A stretch of DNA of 20,665 nt from positions 1 through 20,665 of the forward strand of contig JBPOFK010000028.1 in the NCBI GenBank assembly GCA_051252095.1, read 5' to 3'. The notes beneath the pieces are model-generated. The model saw nothing but the letters and a program-made list of their open reading frames with translations, ran no database searches and was not told the origin of the DNA. The number at the start of each line of letters is the position of its first letter. Position 1 is the stretch's first letter. The position numbers and the translations under genes are program-made. Positions 6,008 through 13,444 of the stretch are shown in pieces. The stretch comes from GCA-2401735 sp051252095 (lineage in GTDB: Bacteria > Pseudomonadota > Gammaproteobacteria > Burkholderiales > Methylophilaceae).

Positions 6008-7150
6008 TTATCGATAGCTTTTCAGGATATAAAAAAACAAAGCAACCGCCCCACCCAACATGAATCCTATAAGAGTATTCCCTCCCAAAATACCAACTGC
6101 AGTTATTAAAGCCACACTGATATCTGATTTACTTTTAAGCACAAAACAAGTTTTGGCCAATTCAATGCCTGCAAATATTAGCATCGGTGCAAGTATGGCA
6201 TATGGATACGATTGCAATACATGCAACAGAAAGCCACCGATAAACAAGCCCAGTATTAACTTAATAATACCTAACATCACGACGCTGCCACCAGTTCTTG
6301 CACCGAAGCTATATTGTGCGGCCAGACCACCAGCACCATGACACATTGGTATTGCGCCAAAAGGCACACAAACAAGATTCATGAAACTCACACTGGCAGC
6401 CATTTTTTGTGGCTTGATACCTCGGCCCGGGAAATAATCTGCGCTCAGTGCACAAATTGCAATGACAGAATTAAGCAGCGTGAGTGGTAACTGTGGCAAT
6501 GCGCCTTGAAACAAACCAACCTGCCACTCATCCATTGTAGGCATAATGATAGTCAATGGCGGTAATGAGAATGCTAATCCTGAGTATAAATCTGGCTGCT
6601 CGATATATAGCAGCAAAAAACCAGCAATGAAAACGAATAATAAACCAGGTATTTTTTTCATGAGAAAAAACAGTAATAGCGCTCCAGTAATGCTTGCCAT
6701 GACAATGCTATTAGCGCCTAACGTTGGAAGCGCTAGAACCCACTCCAACCCCTTCTCTGCTAACTTTAGCCCTACCCCCAATTGAATGCCGCGCACTAAA
6801 GCATTTGGAATATAACGTCGGATAAGATCGATACTGCCTGTGGCGGCAAGAAAACCTAACAATATTGCCATGCCTATACCAGCAGCCACTACATCGCCTT
6901 GCGTCAAACCGCCTGTAATAGCAACAGCTGCAATTGCTTTCATTGGCTGCACAGGAATCGGTTGTCGAAACCAATAGCCCGTTAGAATATTCATTAAACC
7001 TGCGGCGATTAGAATTGTTCCTAAGTTCATATTGCTCGATAGCGCTACAGCCACGACTAGCGGTATAAAAAGCCCTAAATCGCCAAGTGAGCCAGAAAAC
7101 TCTTGTAGTGAAAATGAAAAGCGTGACTTTGTTGAGATATCTTGATTCAT
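6008..7150 (-). CDS. MOT1-type molybdate/sulfate transporter, 380 aa
   Basis: The product is a polytopic membrane protein of about ten hydrophobic segments. Two conserved blocks mark the MOT1 (molybdate transporter, SulP-related) family: IPVQPMKAIAAVAI (65-78) and PFGAIPMCHGAGGLAAQYSF (263-282), followed by GARTGG. The segment QLPLTLLNSVIAICALSADY (220-239) is also typical. It lacks the C-terminal STAS domain of full SulP sulfate transporters, as expected for MOT1, and the length is normal. It probably imports molybdate or a related oxyanion across the inner membrane; substrate choice cannot be settled from sequence. No molybdenum cofactor or ModE gene is nearby and the gene appears monocistronic. 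A 6-bp inverted repeat (7197-7214) lies about 50-65 bases upstream. Confidence 0.85.
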   Translation of the reverse strand: MNQDISTKSRFSFSLQEFSGSLGDLGLFIPLVVAVALSSNMNLGTILIAAGLMNILTGYWFRQPIPVQPMKAIAAVAITGGLTQGDVVAAGIGMAILLGFLAATGSIDLIRRYIPNALVRGIQLGVGLKLAEKGLEWVLALPTLGANSIVMASITGALLLFFLMKKIPGLLFVFIAGFLLLYIEQPDLYSGLAFSLPPLTIIMPTMDEWQVGLFQGALPQLPLTLLNSVIAICALSADYFPGRGIKPQKMAASVSFMNLVCVPFGAIPMCHGAGGLAAQYSFGARTGGSVVMLGIIKLILGLFIGGFLLHVLQSYPYAILAPMLIFAGIELAKTCFVLKSKSDISVALITAVGILGGNTLIGFMLGGAVALFFYILKSYR

Positions 7151-7395
7151 GGTGAATATAAGCTAGTACATGAGATGTGAATAAGGTATGACTATAACTG
7201 ATATTGTAATCAGTAAAAAATGAAATTGTGCGCATGACTCATGCTATTAAATAACACCATTTTCTTTTACCGCCACCGCTCTAGCCTACAACTAAAAAGC
7301 AATAAACTAAGACCAAAAAGTAATGGTATTTAAGGGAATTAAATGCATACGCCTACTCTAAACTGATATTAGATCAATTTTTTACAGGGGTAGAC
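7151..7395. other. Intergenic region between the MOT1 gene and a small plus-strand ORF
   Basis: No convincing gene is visible. ACTGAT (7197-7202) and ATCAGT (7209-7214) form a 6-bp perfect inverted repeat, followed on the minus strand by TATAGT, which could be the -10 of the MOT1 gene. No clear -35 was found, and no ModE-type palindrome was seen. Confidence 0.4.
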
Positions 7396-7500
7396 ATGTT
7401 TAAATATTGTTTTTTAGTATTAATCAGCTGTTTAAACCCAATTATTCCTGTCATGTTTTCCTGCCTTGTATGCTTGAAAAGCATACTGGCAAGACAATAA
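7396..7500 (+). CDS. Possible 34-aa hydrophobic small protein
   Basis: ATG 7396 follows a CAGGGG ribosome-binding-like sequence with 5-6 bases spacing. The frame gives 34 residues (start MFKYCFLVLISCLNPIIPVM, end KSILARQ) and stops with TAA at 7498-7500, exactly where a strong terminator (7500-7526) begins. The peptide is almost all hydrophobic, has five Cys and a basic C-terminal end, so it would be a single-pass membrane peptide. The nested hairpin 7463-7490 lies inside the frame. I do not recognise a family; small membrane toxins and regulatory peptides look like this, but so do chance ORFs in AT-rich DNA. No clear promoter was found. Confidence 0.3.
   Translation: MFKYCFLVLISCLNPIIPVMFSCLVCLKSILARQ
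7463..7490. repeat. Hairpin next to the terminator of the 7540-7911 gene
   Basis: GTATGCTT (7468-7475), loop GAA and AAGCATAC (7479-7486) form a perfect 8-bp stem. GCC (7463-7465) and GGC (7488-7490) can extend it across a small internal loop. No T-run follows on either strand, so it is not itself a terminator. With the terminator at 7500-7526 it could form the 3' end of a plus-strand transcript. Confidence 0.5.
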
Positions 7501-7526
7501 AAAAGCCGTCTAAAAGACGGCTTTTT
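7500..7526. terminator. Strong bidirectional rho-independent terminator
   Basis: AAAAAGCCGTCT (7500-7511), loop AAA and AGACGGCTTTTT (7515-7526) form a perfect 12-bp stem with A and T runs on both sides. It lies 13 bases after the stop of the minus-strand gene 7540-7911 and directly after the stop of the possible plus-strand ORF 7396-7500, so it can end transcription in both directions. Confidence 0.92.
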
Positions 7527-7539
7527 ACGATTGCAGCAG

Positions 7540-7911
7540 TTATCGGTTATTAAAGAATGCAATATTACCTACGCGATCATTCACAAAAGTAATCTCAACT
7601 TCTTTGTAAGTGTGCTCTGGATCGTATTTCACAATGCCATTGTAGTACCACATTTCTACTTTAACAGGTTTTGATTTGCCATCACCTTTAAAGCTTTTAC
7701 CTGTAACTTGCTCAGCATTGGTTGGCTTGACAGCAACTTGTTTTTTAACAGGTTTGCCAAGTTTGTCTTCCACAACCTTTTTGGATTGCCCACTAAAGTG
7801 GTTTAAAAACTCATTTTCTGAAAATGTTTTATCTGCTGCATTTGCTAGACCAACGAATGCAACTGCCGTTATGAGTCCGAGGCCAAGCTTCTTAAGTGCT
7901 TTAAAATTCAT
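7540..7911 (-). CDS. Secreted protein of unknown function, 123 aa
   Basis: A clear Sec signal peptide (MNFKALKKLGLGLITAVAFV, cleavage probably after ANA at residue 25) leaves a mature protein of 98 residues. It contains NHFSGQSKKVVEDKLGKP, which resembles the start of small periplasmic BamE/OmlA-like folds (a helix with the phrase V-x-x-x-L-G-x-P), and an aromatic second half: VEMWYYNGIVKYDPEHTYKE, then EITFVNDRVGNIAFFN. That layout (LG-x-P, then W-Y-Y, then V-x-F-x-x-x-x-V) fits the BamE-like superfamily, but there is no lipobox and I do not recognise a named family. The ribosome binding site is AGGGA. It starts 55 bases after the metallo-hydrolase stop and ends in its own terminator, so it may be part of that operon or separate. 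The function is unknown. Confidence 0.75.
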   Translation of the reverse strand: MNFKALKKLGLGLITAVAFVGLANAADKTFSENEFLNHFSGQSKKVVEDKLGKPVKKQVAVKPTNAEQVTGKSFKGDGKSKPVKVEMWYYNGIVKYDPEHTYKEVEITFVNDRVGNIAFFNNR

Positions 7912-7966
7912 TGTAATTCCCTATATTGTTGACTGATAAACGTTTTTGCTTTGATTCCGTTGACAA

Positions 7967-8731
7967 TCAATTCACTTGAATTTTCATACCATCGTAACCA
8001 ACCGCAACGTTTTTTGGTAGCTTTTGCGTTAAGGTTTCATATTCTAATTCATGTGTCATATGAATCAAAACACTTTGTTTTGCTTTTATCTGACCAATGT
8101 AAGCCAAACTTTGTTCAATATTTATATGTGTTGGATGTTTTTCTGTGCGTAAACAGTCCAATAATAATAAGTCTAAGTCTTGTAATAATGGAAAAGAGGC
8201 CTCAGGGATTGATGACACATCAGTCATATATGCTATGTTGCCAATGCGGTAACCAAATATTTCTATTCGACCATGCATGACAGGGATTGGAATCACCTTC
8301 TCACCTAACAAATCAAAAGGGGCACTTACATCTGTAATACCAAGTACTGGTAAGTCCCAGAAATTGGATGGCTCTCTGAGTGTGTACCCAAACTTTGACT
8401 TGATATGGTCAACTGCATCTATACGCGCATAAAGCGGTATTTGGCTACGATTGATTTGGCAAAAGCTGCGCAAATCATCAATACCATGTAAATGATCAGC
8501 GTGCGTGTGTGTATAGAGCACAGCATCAACACGTGTAATATCTTCTCTTAGCGATTGGTAACGGAGGTCTGGTCCTGTATCAATTAAAATGTTCTCACCA
8601 GAATCTAACGTAATCATACTTGAACATCTTGTTCTGCGATTACGTGGATTTTCAGATAGACATGTATGACAGTTGCAACCGACAACAGGCGTGCCTGCGC
8701 TGGATCCAGCACCCAGAATCGTTAACTGCAT
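7967..8731 (-). CDS. PhnP-like metallo-beta-lactamase-fold hydrolase, 254 aa
   Basis: The metal-binding motif of the metallo-beta-lactamase fold is intact: THTHADHLHG with H75, H77, D79 and H80, then VMHGR, MTDVSSIPE and IHMTHE for the remaining ligands. The N-terminus has GCNCHTC (C19, C21, C24), which matches the structural zinc site of the PhnP phosphodiesterase branch. PhnP cleaves cyclic phosphodiesters, but no phosphonate (phn) genes are present here, so the substrate may differ and I give no symbol. The start overlaps the end of tatD by 10 bases, indicating translational coupling. It is the last gene of the pabC-to-tatD operon. It is a cytoplasmic protein of normal family length. Confidence 0.87.
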   Translation of the reverse strand: MQLTILGAGSSAGTPVVGCNCHTCLSENPRNRRTRCSSMITLDSGENILIDTGPDLRYQSLREDITRVDAVLYTHTHADHLHGIDDLRSFCQINRSQIPLYARIDAVDHIKSKFGYTLREPSNFWDLPVLGITDVSAPFDLLGEKVIPIPVMHGRIEIFGYRIGNIAYMTDVSSIPEASFPLLQDLDLLLLDCLRTEKHPTHINIEQSLAYIGQIKAKQSVLIHMTHELEYETLTQKLPKNVAVGYDGMKIQVN

Positions 8732-9519
8732 AGCACTTCTTTATGATTCGCAGCGTGCTTAAACAATGTAAAAAAGTTTTGCGTTGTAGCAGCAGCTACT
8801 TCCTCGATGCTAATACCGCGCAAATTAGCAATTTCCTGACCAACATACTTCACATAGGCAGGCTGGTTGGTCTTTCCTCTAAATGGCACTGGTGCAAGAT
8901 AGGGTGAATCGGTTTCTATTAATATACGTTCCAGTGGAACTTGTTTTGCTACCTCTTTCAATTCTTTGGCATTTTTGAAAGTGACGATGCCTGAAAATGA
9001 AATATAGAAACCCATTTCAATAGCAGCTTTTGCCATTTCTAGGCTTTCAGTAAAGCAATGTAAAACACCCCCTATTTTCTCCACGCCCTCTTCACGCATA
9101 ATGCCTAAGGTGTCATCAACCGCATTGCGCGTATGAATAATCAATGGTTTTTTAGCTAAAATTGCTGCGCGAATATGCGTGCGAAAGCGCTCTCGTTGCC
9201 ATTCCAAATCACCCGTTAACCGAAAGTAGTCTAGCCCTGTCTCACCGATTGCAACAACCTTGGGATGATTGGCTAAATGCACCAATTCCTCCACTGTTGG
9301 TTCTTGTATATCCTCATAGTCAGGGTGCACGCCTACTGACGCATAAAAATTATCGTATTGCTCGGCTAAGTCGAGCACTTCAGGAAACTTGTCCAGCGTA
9401 ACAGAGACGCATAATGCATGCCCTATTTTCTCATCATGCATGAGCTGTCTGACAGATGCGATATTTTCTGATAATTCTGGGAAATTGAGATGACAGTGTG
9501 AATCTACAAACATAGTCAT
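8722..9519 (-). CDS. tatD: TatD-family metal-dependent DNase, 265 aa
   Basis: This is a TIM-barrel TatD/YcfH hydrolase with all metal ligands visible: DSHCHL (H8, H10), IGETGLDYF (E93), IIHTRNA (H129), LHCFTES (H154) and ETDSPYLAP (D204). The family has 3'-5' DNase and RNase activity used in DNA repair and quality control. In the E. coli gene order this position (after holB) holds ycfH, the YcfH-type member. The start at 9519 directly follows the pilZ stop; a second Met two codons later (9513) is as plausible, and neither has a clear ribosome binding site. It overlaps the next gene by 10 bases. It is a cytoplasmic protein. Confidence 0.9.
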   Translation of the reverse strand: MTMFVDSHCHLNFPELSENIASVRQLMHDEKIGHALCVSVTLDKFPEVLDLAEQYDNFYASVGVHPDYEDIQEPTVEELVHLANHPKVVAIGETGLDYFRLTGDLEWQRERFRTHIRAAILAKKPLIIHTRNAVDDTLGIMREEGVEKIGGVLHCFTESLEMAKAAIEMGFYISFSGIVTFKNAKELKEVAKQVPLERILIETDSPYLAPVPFRGKTNQPAYVKYVGQEIANLRGISIEEVAAATTQNFFTLFKHAANHKEVLCS

Positions 9520-9891
9520 TTACATTGTGTGCGTTGCGCGATTAGACTTAAGTGCCCCACCTAAAATAGCCTCGATTTTATTCTTAACTTCATTACCGCC
9601 ATCTTTTTCACTAAACTGTACGCCTATGCCTTGTGGTCTACCACTGTGCGGCGCAGGTGAAATCCAAATCACTTTGCCAACCACTTTTAATTTTGCAGGG
9701 TCATCTATTAGGCTTAAAAGCATGAAGACCTCATCACCAATATTAAAGCTTTTATTCGTGGGAATGAATAATCCACCACCTTTAATGTAAGGCATATAAG
9801 CCGTGTATAAAGCAGCTTTTTCTTTAATCGCTAAAGAAAGTACGCCAGGTTTGTTAGCAGCTTGCTGATCCGTATTTGCGTCTAAACTCAC
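9520..9891 (-). CDS. pilZ: PilZ-domain protein (type IV pilus assembly type), 123 aa
   Basis: The product is a single PilZ domain: PGVLSLAIKEKAALYTAYMP, GGGLFIPT (the D/NxSxxG region appears as YIKGGGLFI), then FMLLSLIDDPAKLKVVGKVI and GIGVQFSEKDGG. The RxxxR arginine motif used for cyclic-di-GMP binding is missing, as in the PilZ protein itself, which helps type IV pilus assembly without binding the nucleotide. In Pseudomonas and Xanthomonas pilZ also sits between holB and tatD, and that order is kept here. The stop is adjacent to the tatD start and the start lies 21 bases after holB. It is co-transcribed with replication and cell-wall genes. Confidence 0.85.
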   Translation of the reverse strand: MSLDANTDQQAANKPGVLSLAIKEKAALYTAYMPYIKGGGLFIPTNKSFNIGDEVFMLLSLIDDPAKLKVVGKVIWISPAPHSGRPQGIGVQFSEKDGGNEVKNKIEAILGGALKSNRATHTM

Positions 9892-9912
9892 TATCGCATT
9901 CTTCCATTAAAA

Positions 9913-10899
9913 TTATAAGTTAAACACCCGCGTATACTGCAATAAAATACTTTCTAATTGCATTTCATTACTAAGCGGGTGATTTGCGGTTTTTTTGGCT
10001 TCATCCAAGCTACGTTGAAAGCGCAGCAAACCGCCTAAGTTTACGCTTTTACATAACACTTGCAAAGCATTTCCATATTGTGCGTGATAACGTAATTCCT
10101 GCACAAGTCTATAACTTAATAAATCAAACGTCCACTTTTGAATCACATCAATCGCCCTCTCCATACCAAGGGCTGTCAATAGTGGTGCAGAGATAAACGG
10201 GTCTAGGCGGCTGCCTAAAGCCAATTGCTTAATAATTTTATCATTCTCTGTAAGTTGCTCAACGATACGAGCCGCTTCTAATGGTGCACCACCACTATAT
10301 TGGAGCGCGACTTCAGCCTGTTCTATACCATTAGATTCCAGCCACTCAATGGCATCTTGATGGGATGGGATCGGTAAGTCTACTACTTGGCAACGGCTGA
10401 TAATCGTAGGCAATAATCTTTGTGGTTGGCTAGAAACTAAAATAAAGACAGTATTCGCTGGCGGTTCTTCCAACATTTTAAGCAGTGCGTTAGCAGAAGC
10501 TAAATTCAATGTCTCAGCAGGTGAAATCAATATGATGCGTAGCCCGCCTACCTGATGCGTTGTTAAACTTAAATAGTCATAGAGTTGCCTGATTTGAGCC
10601 ACTGTAATTTGGCTTTTTTTATTCACTTTCTTTTTGGTACTGCTCTCATTAATCGCCTCGTCCTCAGGCGCGATTAATTTGAAATCAGGATGTGCTCCTT
10701 CTTTCAACCACAGACAACTCGTGCAAGTACCACAAGCTTCTTGCTCATCTTGGGAGCGCTGACATAACAATGCGTGAGATAGTCCGATAGCAAAATCATG
10801 TTTGCCAATACCAGATCTTCCACGTAATAAAAGCGCATGTGGCAGCTTGTTTTTTCGCTGCATAATGTTCTTCCATTGTGCTTTTTGCCATTTATACAT
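9913..10899 (-). CDS. holB: DNA polymerase III subunit delta prime
   Basis: The 328-residue protein has the AAA+ clamp-loader layout: P-loop-like GRSGIGKH (27-34), a zinc module with Cys at 46, 56, 59 and 62, the block SANALLKMLEEPPANTVFIL, and sensor SRCQ (IISRCQVVDLP). Delta prime is the non-hydrolysing stator of the clamp loader that loads the beta clamp. A basic, Ser/Thr/Lys-rich insert (SSTKKKVNKKSQ) lies around residues 86-97 after the zinc module. The gene starts 10 bases after tmk and precedes pilZ, as in proteobacteria. Length is close to E. coli HolB (334). Confidence 0.95.
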   Translation of the reverse strand: MYKWQKAQWKNIMQRKNKLPHALLLRGRSGIGKHDFAIGLSHALLCQRSQDEQEACGTCTSCLWLKEGAHPDFKLIAPEDEAINESSTKKKVNKKSQITVAQIRQLYDYLSLTTHQVGGLRIILISPAETLNLASANALLKMLEEPPANTVFILVSSQPQRLLPTIISRCQVVDLPIPSHQDAIEWLESNGIEQAEVALQYSGGAPLEAARIVEQLTENDKIIKQLALGSRLDPFISAPLLTALGMERAIDVIQKWTFDLLSYRLVQELRYHAQYGNALQVLCKSVNLGGLLRFQRSLDEAKKTANHPLSNEMQLESILLQYTRVFNL

Positions 10900-10909
10900 A
10901 TTAATATAA

Positions 10910-11530
10910 TCAGTTATTTAATATAAATTCTTCAATAATTACATTAACTTCTTTTTTAACTTTATCTAACGATTTATTCGCATTAATAATTCGAAAACGC
11001 TGTGGGTCACTATGTGCTCTTTGCAAATAGACTTCTCTCAATGTTTCAAAAAAGACTTTATTCTCTCGCTCAAATTTGTCAGGCGTACGTGCAGTGGCTA
11101 GACGACCCATGCTAACTTCAACAGGAACATCAAACAATATGGTTAAATCAGGCTGTAAATCACCTTGCACCCATGTTTCTAAAAGACGAATTTTGTTGAA
11201 ATCAACCCCCTTTGCACCTGCTTGATAGGCATAGGTTGCATCTGTAAAGCGATCTGAAAGTATATAAGCACCGCGAGTGATTGCCGGCATAATCACTTGC
11301 GCAATATGCTCCCGCCTTGCTGCAAACATTAATAGGGTTTCTGTTTCAGGGTGCATGCTCTCATGTAATAGCAAGACTCTAAGATTTTCACCTAGGGGCG
11401 TGCCACCAGGCTCGCGTGTGCAAACAGCCTCTTTACCGCTAGCTTTCAATTGCTCAACAATATTTGGGATATGGGTGCTTTTCCCCGCGCCATCCATGCC
11501 CTCAAGTGTAATAAATTTTCCTGTTTTCAA
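10910..11530 (-). CDS. tmk: Thymidylate kinase
   Basis: This 206-residue kinase phosphorylates dTMP to dTDP with ATP for DNA synthesis. The P-loop GMDGAGKST (residues 11-19), the REPGGTPLGE motif, the DRFTDATYAYQ substrate motif and the lid segment RTPDKFERE are all present. It is preceded by mltG (21 bases) and followed by holB (10 bases), the usual proteobacterial order. It is a cytoplasmic protein of standard length. Confidence 0.96.
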   Translation of the reverse strand: MKTGKFITLEGMDGAGKSTHIPNIVEQLKASGKEAVCTREPGGTPLGENLRVLLLHESMHPETETLLMFAARREHIAQVIMPAITRGAYILSDRFTDATYAYQAGAKGVDFNKIRLLETWVQGDLQPDLTILFDVPVEVSMGRLATARTPDKFERENKVFFETLREVYLQRAHSDPQRFRIINANKSLDKVKKEVNVIIEEFILNN

Positions 11531-11551
11531 ATGTCTATTCTTTTAGTTTGG

Positions 11552-12547
11552 TTAACGTTTAAGTTGATATTTTGCTACCGCTCGATTATGGTCAACTAAT
11601 GAGTTAGAAAAAGCGTGACTTCCATCTCCCTTACCAACAAAGTACAAAGCTTTCGTCTTTTCTGGATGCAGTGCCGCTTCTATTGCTGCCAAACTTGGCA
11701 TTGCAATTGGCGTTGGCGGCAAACCATATCGCGTATAAGTGTTGTAGTTAGTATCTGTACGTAAATCTTTACGTCGTATATTGCCATCAAAACGTTCACC
11801 CATTCCGTAGATAACAGTTGGGTCTGTCTGCAACTTCATGCCAATGCGCATACGATTAATAAATACGCCTGCGATCATTGGTCTTTCTGACGCTCTACCC
11901 GTCTCTTTTTCGATAATAGACGCCATAATCAATGCTTCATAACTATTTTTATAAGGTAAGCCAGGCTCCCTACCCTGCCAAGCCTTATCGAGCTTATCAG
12001 CCATAATGTCATATGCTCGCTTTAGTAAAACAACATCCTTAGTACCACGGTCAAAATAGTAGGTATCTGGAAAGAATAAGCCTTCTGGATGATTTTCCTC
12101 CGCATTAATCAACGCCATGATATCTGTATATGAAAGCTTCTGAACCGTATTGGTCACAGCAGGGTTTTTTTCTAAGCTGGCAAGCATCTCTTTAAAGGTC
12201 TTCCCCTCAATAAAGGTGATTTTTGCTTGGGTAGTTTTTCCATTGCTTAATGAAAGCAGCAGTTCATATGGGGTCAAGTTGCCATTTAGCGTATATTCCC
12301 CAGCTTGCAATGATGCTTCTTTACCCAACAAACGCGCAAGCACAATAAACAAGAGCTTATTTTTGATGACACCTTGCTCTATTAGCTGATTAGCAATGCT
12401 AGAAAGCCCACTATTAGGTTTTATTGAGACTTCTTGCGAGGCACTCGGTATGTTCAGTGGAGACTTTGCGTAATAAGCTAAATAACCAGCAAAACCGATC
12501 ACTACCAACAAGCTTACTATGATGGCAATTTTAATCAAACGCATCAT
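11552..12547 (-). CDS. mltG: Endolytic murein transglycosylase MltG
   Basis: The 331-residue protein has one N-terminal membrane anchor (about 5-27) and a periplasmic YceG/MltG domain. The catalytic segment SIIEKETGRASERP holds the conserved Glu, and the family ending GLPPTPIAMPSLAAIEAALH plus YFVGKGDGSHAFSNS is clear. A LysM-like region (PNSGLSSIANQLIEQGVIKN) precedes it. MltG cleaves nascent glycan strands and helps set their length. The start overlaps the pabC stop in an ATGA, meaning coupled translation. The start is ATG-ATG; either Met works. Confidence 0.95.
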   Translation of the reverse strand: MMRLIKIAIIVSLLVVIGFAGYLAYYAKSPLNIPSASQEVSIKPNSGLSSIANQLIEQGVIKNKLLFIVLARLLGKEASLQAGEYTLNGNLTPYELLLSLSNGKTTQAKITFIEGKTFKEMLASLEKNPAVTNTVQKLSYTDIMALINAEENHPEGLFFPDTYYFDRGTKDVVLLKRAYDIMADKLDKAWQGREPGLPYKNSYEALIMASIIEKETGRASERPMIAGVFINRMRIGMKLQTDPTVIYGMGERFDGNIRRKDLRTDTNYNTYTRYGLPPTPIAMPSLAAIEAALHPEKTKALYFVGKGDGSHAFSNSLVDHNRAVAKYQLKR

Positions 12548-13374
12548 TGCTTAATAACCTTACGTAATTGATTTGCCAGTGTCTGTTTTGCCCATTTTTT
12601 ATCCGCCAATTGTCTAACTTGCCAAACACCAAATAAGCTATTACAAATGATTACCTCATCTGCATCCAATAATTTTTCTAAACGCATTTCTTCTGTTTTT
12701 GCAATTAGTTTTAACGTTTTTGCATGTGTCAAAATTCGTTGGCGTGTAACCCCTGCTACACCACATCTATCAAGTTTTGGGGTAATGAGTACGTCATCAA
12801 ATCGTGCAAAAATATTAGCTGCAGTACATTCAATCACATTCTCTGAGATATCTAACATTAAGCCCTCTGCCTTATCCGGATCATGCCACTCCATGCGCGC
12901 AAGTACATTTTCTAATCGATTGAGATGTTTTATGCCAGCCAGTTTAGGTTGATGGCTGATGCGTGTCTCACATAAATGCAAGTGAACACCTTCTACAGAG
13001 TAATGATCTGGGTAAGTGGGAAAGTTTGACTGAACCATCACGCGCAATGGTGTTGTAATAGCTGGGGGCTTATAGCCGCGCTCACCCTCTCCGCGCGTTA
13101 CAATTATTTTAACGACAGAAAGCGCATCTTCTACTGTAGCAAGCATCTCAAAATCATTAATAAACGTTTCTGCACTCGGGCACACAATACCAATAGCACT
13201 ACAGTCTTTTACAAGCTTTTGATAATGCATCGGCCAGTGCTCAGGTAGCCCATTAACAACCTTAACTGTTCTAAACACCCCATCACCATATGCAAAGCCC
13301 CTATCATGTGCTGAAATTGCACCATGAAAACTGCCATTGATAAGGGTTGCATTGTTCGATTGCATAGCCGACAT
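12544..13374 (-). CDS. pabC: 4-amino-4-deoxychorismate lyase
   Basis: This is a class IV PLP aminotransferase-fold enzyme, 276 aa, that converts aminodeoxychorismate to 4-aminobenzoate and pyruvate for folate synthesis. The PLP lysine lies in AGIKHLNRLENVLA (K149). The early motif HDRGFAYGDGVFRTVKVVNG and the late EVIICNSLFGVWQV are typical; that last block favours PabC over IlvE. It overlaps mltG by 4 bases (ATGA). The start is uncertain: Met1 (13374) or Met4 (13365), with no clear ribosome binding site. Only 21 bases separate Met1 from the terminator after fabF, so its transcription probably depends on read-through or on a promoter inside fabF. Confidence 0.92.
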   Translation of the reverse strand: MSAMQSNNATLINGSFHGAISAHDRGFAYGDGVFRTVKVVNGLPEHWPMHYQKLVKDCSAIGIVCPSAETFINDFEMLATVEDALSVVKIIVTRGEGERGYKPPAITTPLRVMVQSNFPTYPDHYSVEGVHLHLCETRISHQPKLAGIKHLNRLENVLARMEWHDPDKAEGLMLDISENVIECTAANIFARFDDVLITPKLDRCGVAGVTRQRILTHAKTLKLIAKTEEMRLEKLLDADEVIICNSLFGVWQVRQLADKKWAKQTLANQLRKVIKQ

Positions 13375-13395
13375 TAAACCATAGGCCAGAGCAAC

Positions 13396-13431
13396 AAAAA
13401 AGCCTGTGCGACTAATTGCACAGGCTTTTTT
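13396..13431. terminator. Strong terminator between fabF and pabC
   Basis: AAAAAAGCCTGTGC (13396-13409), an 8-base loop and GCACAGGCTTTTTT (13418-13431) form a perfect 14-bp stem with A and T runs on both sides. It lies 13 bases after the fabF stop and 21 bases before the pabC start. It should end most acpP-fabF transcripts and may act as an attenuator for pabC and downstream genes. Confidence 0.92.
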
Positions 13432-13444
13432 AATGTTTAGACTG

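Noticed and set aside
6711..7235. 174-codon open frame on the minus strand
   Set aside because: It overlaps the MOT1 transporter gene in another frame, has low-complexity Arg/Ser/Tyr-rich sequence with no motif, and is a shadow of the real gene.
7151..7250. ModE operator before the MOT1 gene
   Set aside because: Only a 6-bp inverted repeat is present; the long TATA-rich ModE palindrome is not seen.
7374..7562. 62-codon minus-strand ORF
   Set aside because: It runs through the 7500-7526 terminator and overlaps the end of the 7540-7911 gene in another frame; no motif.
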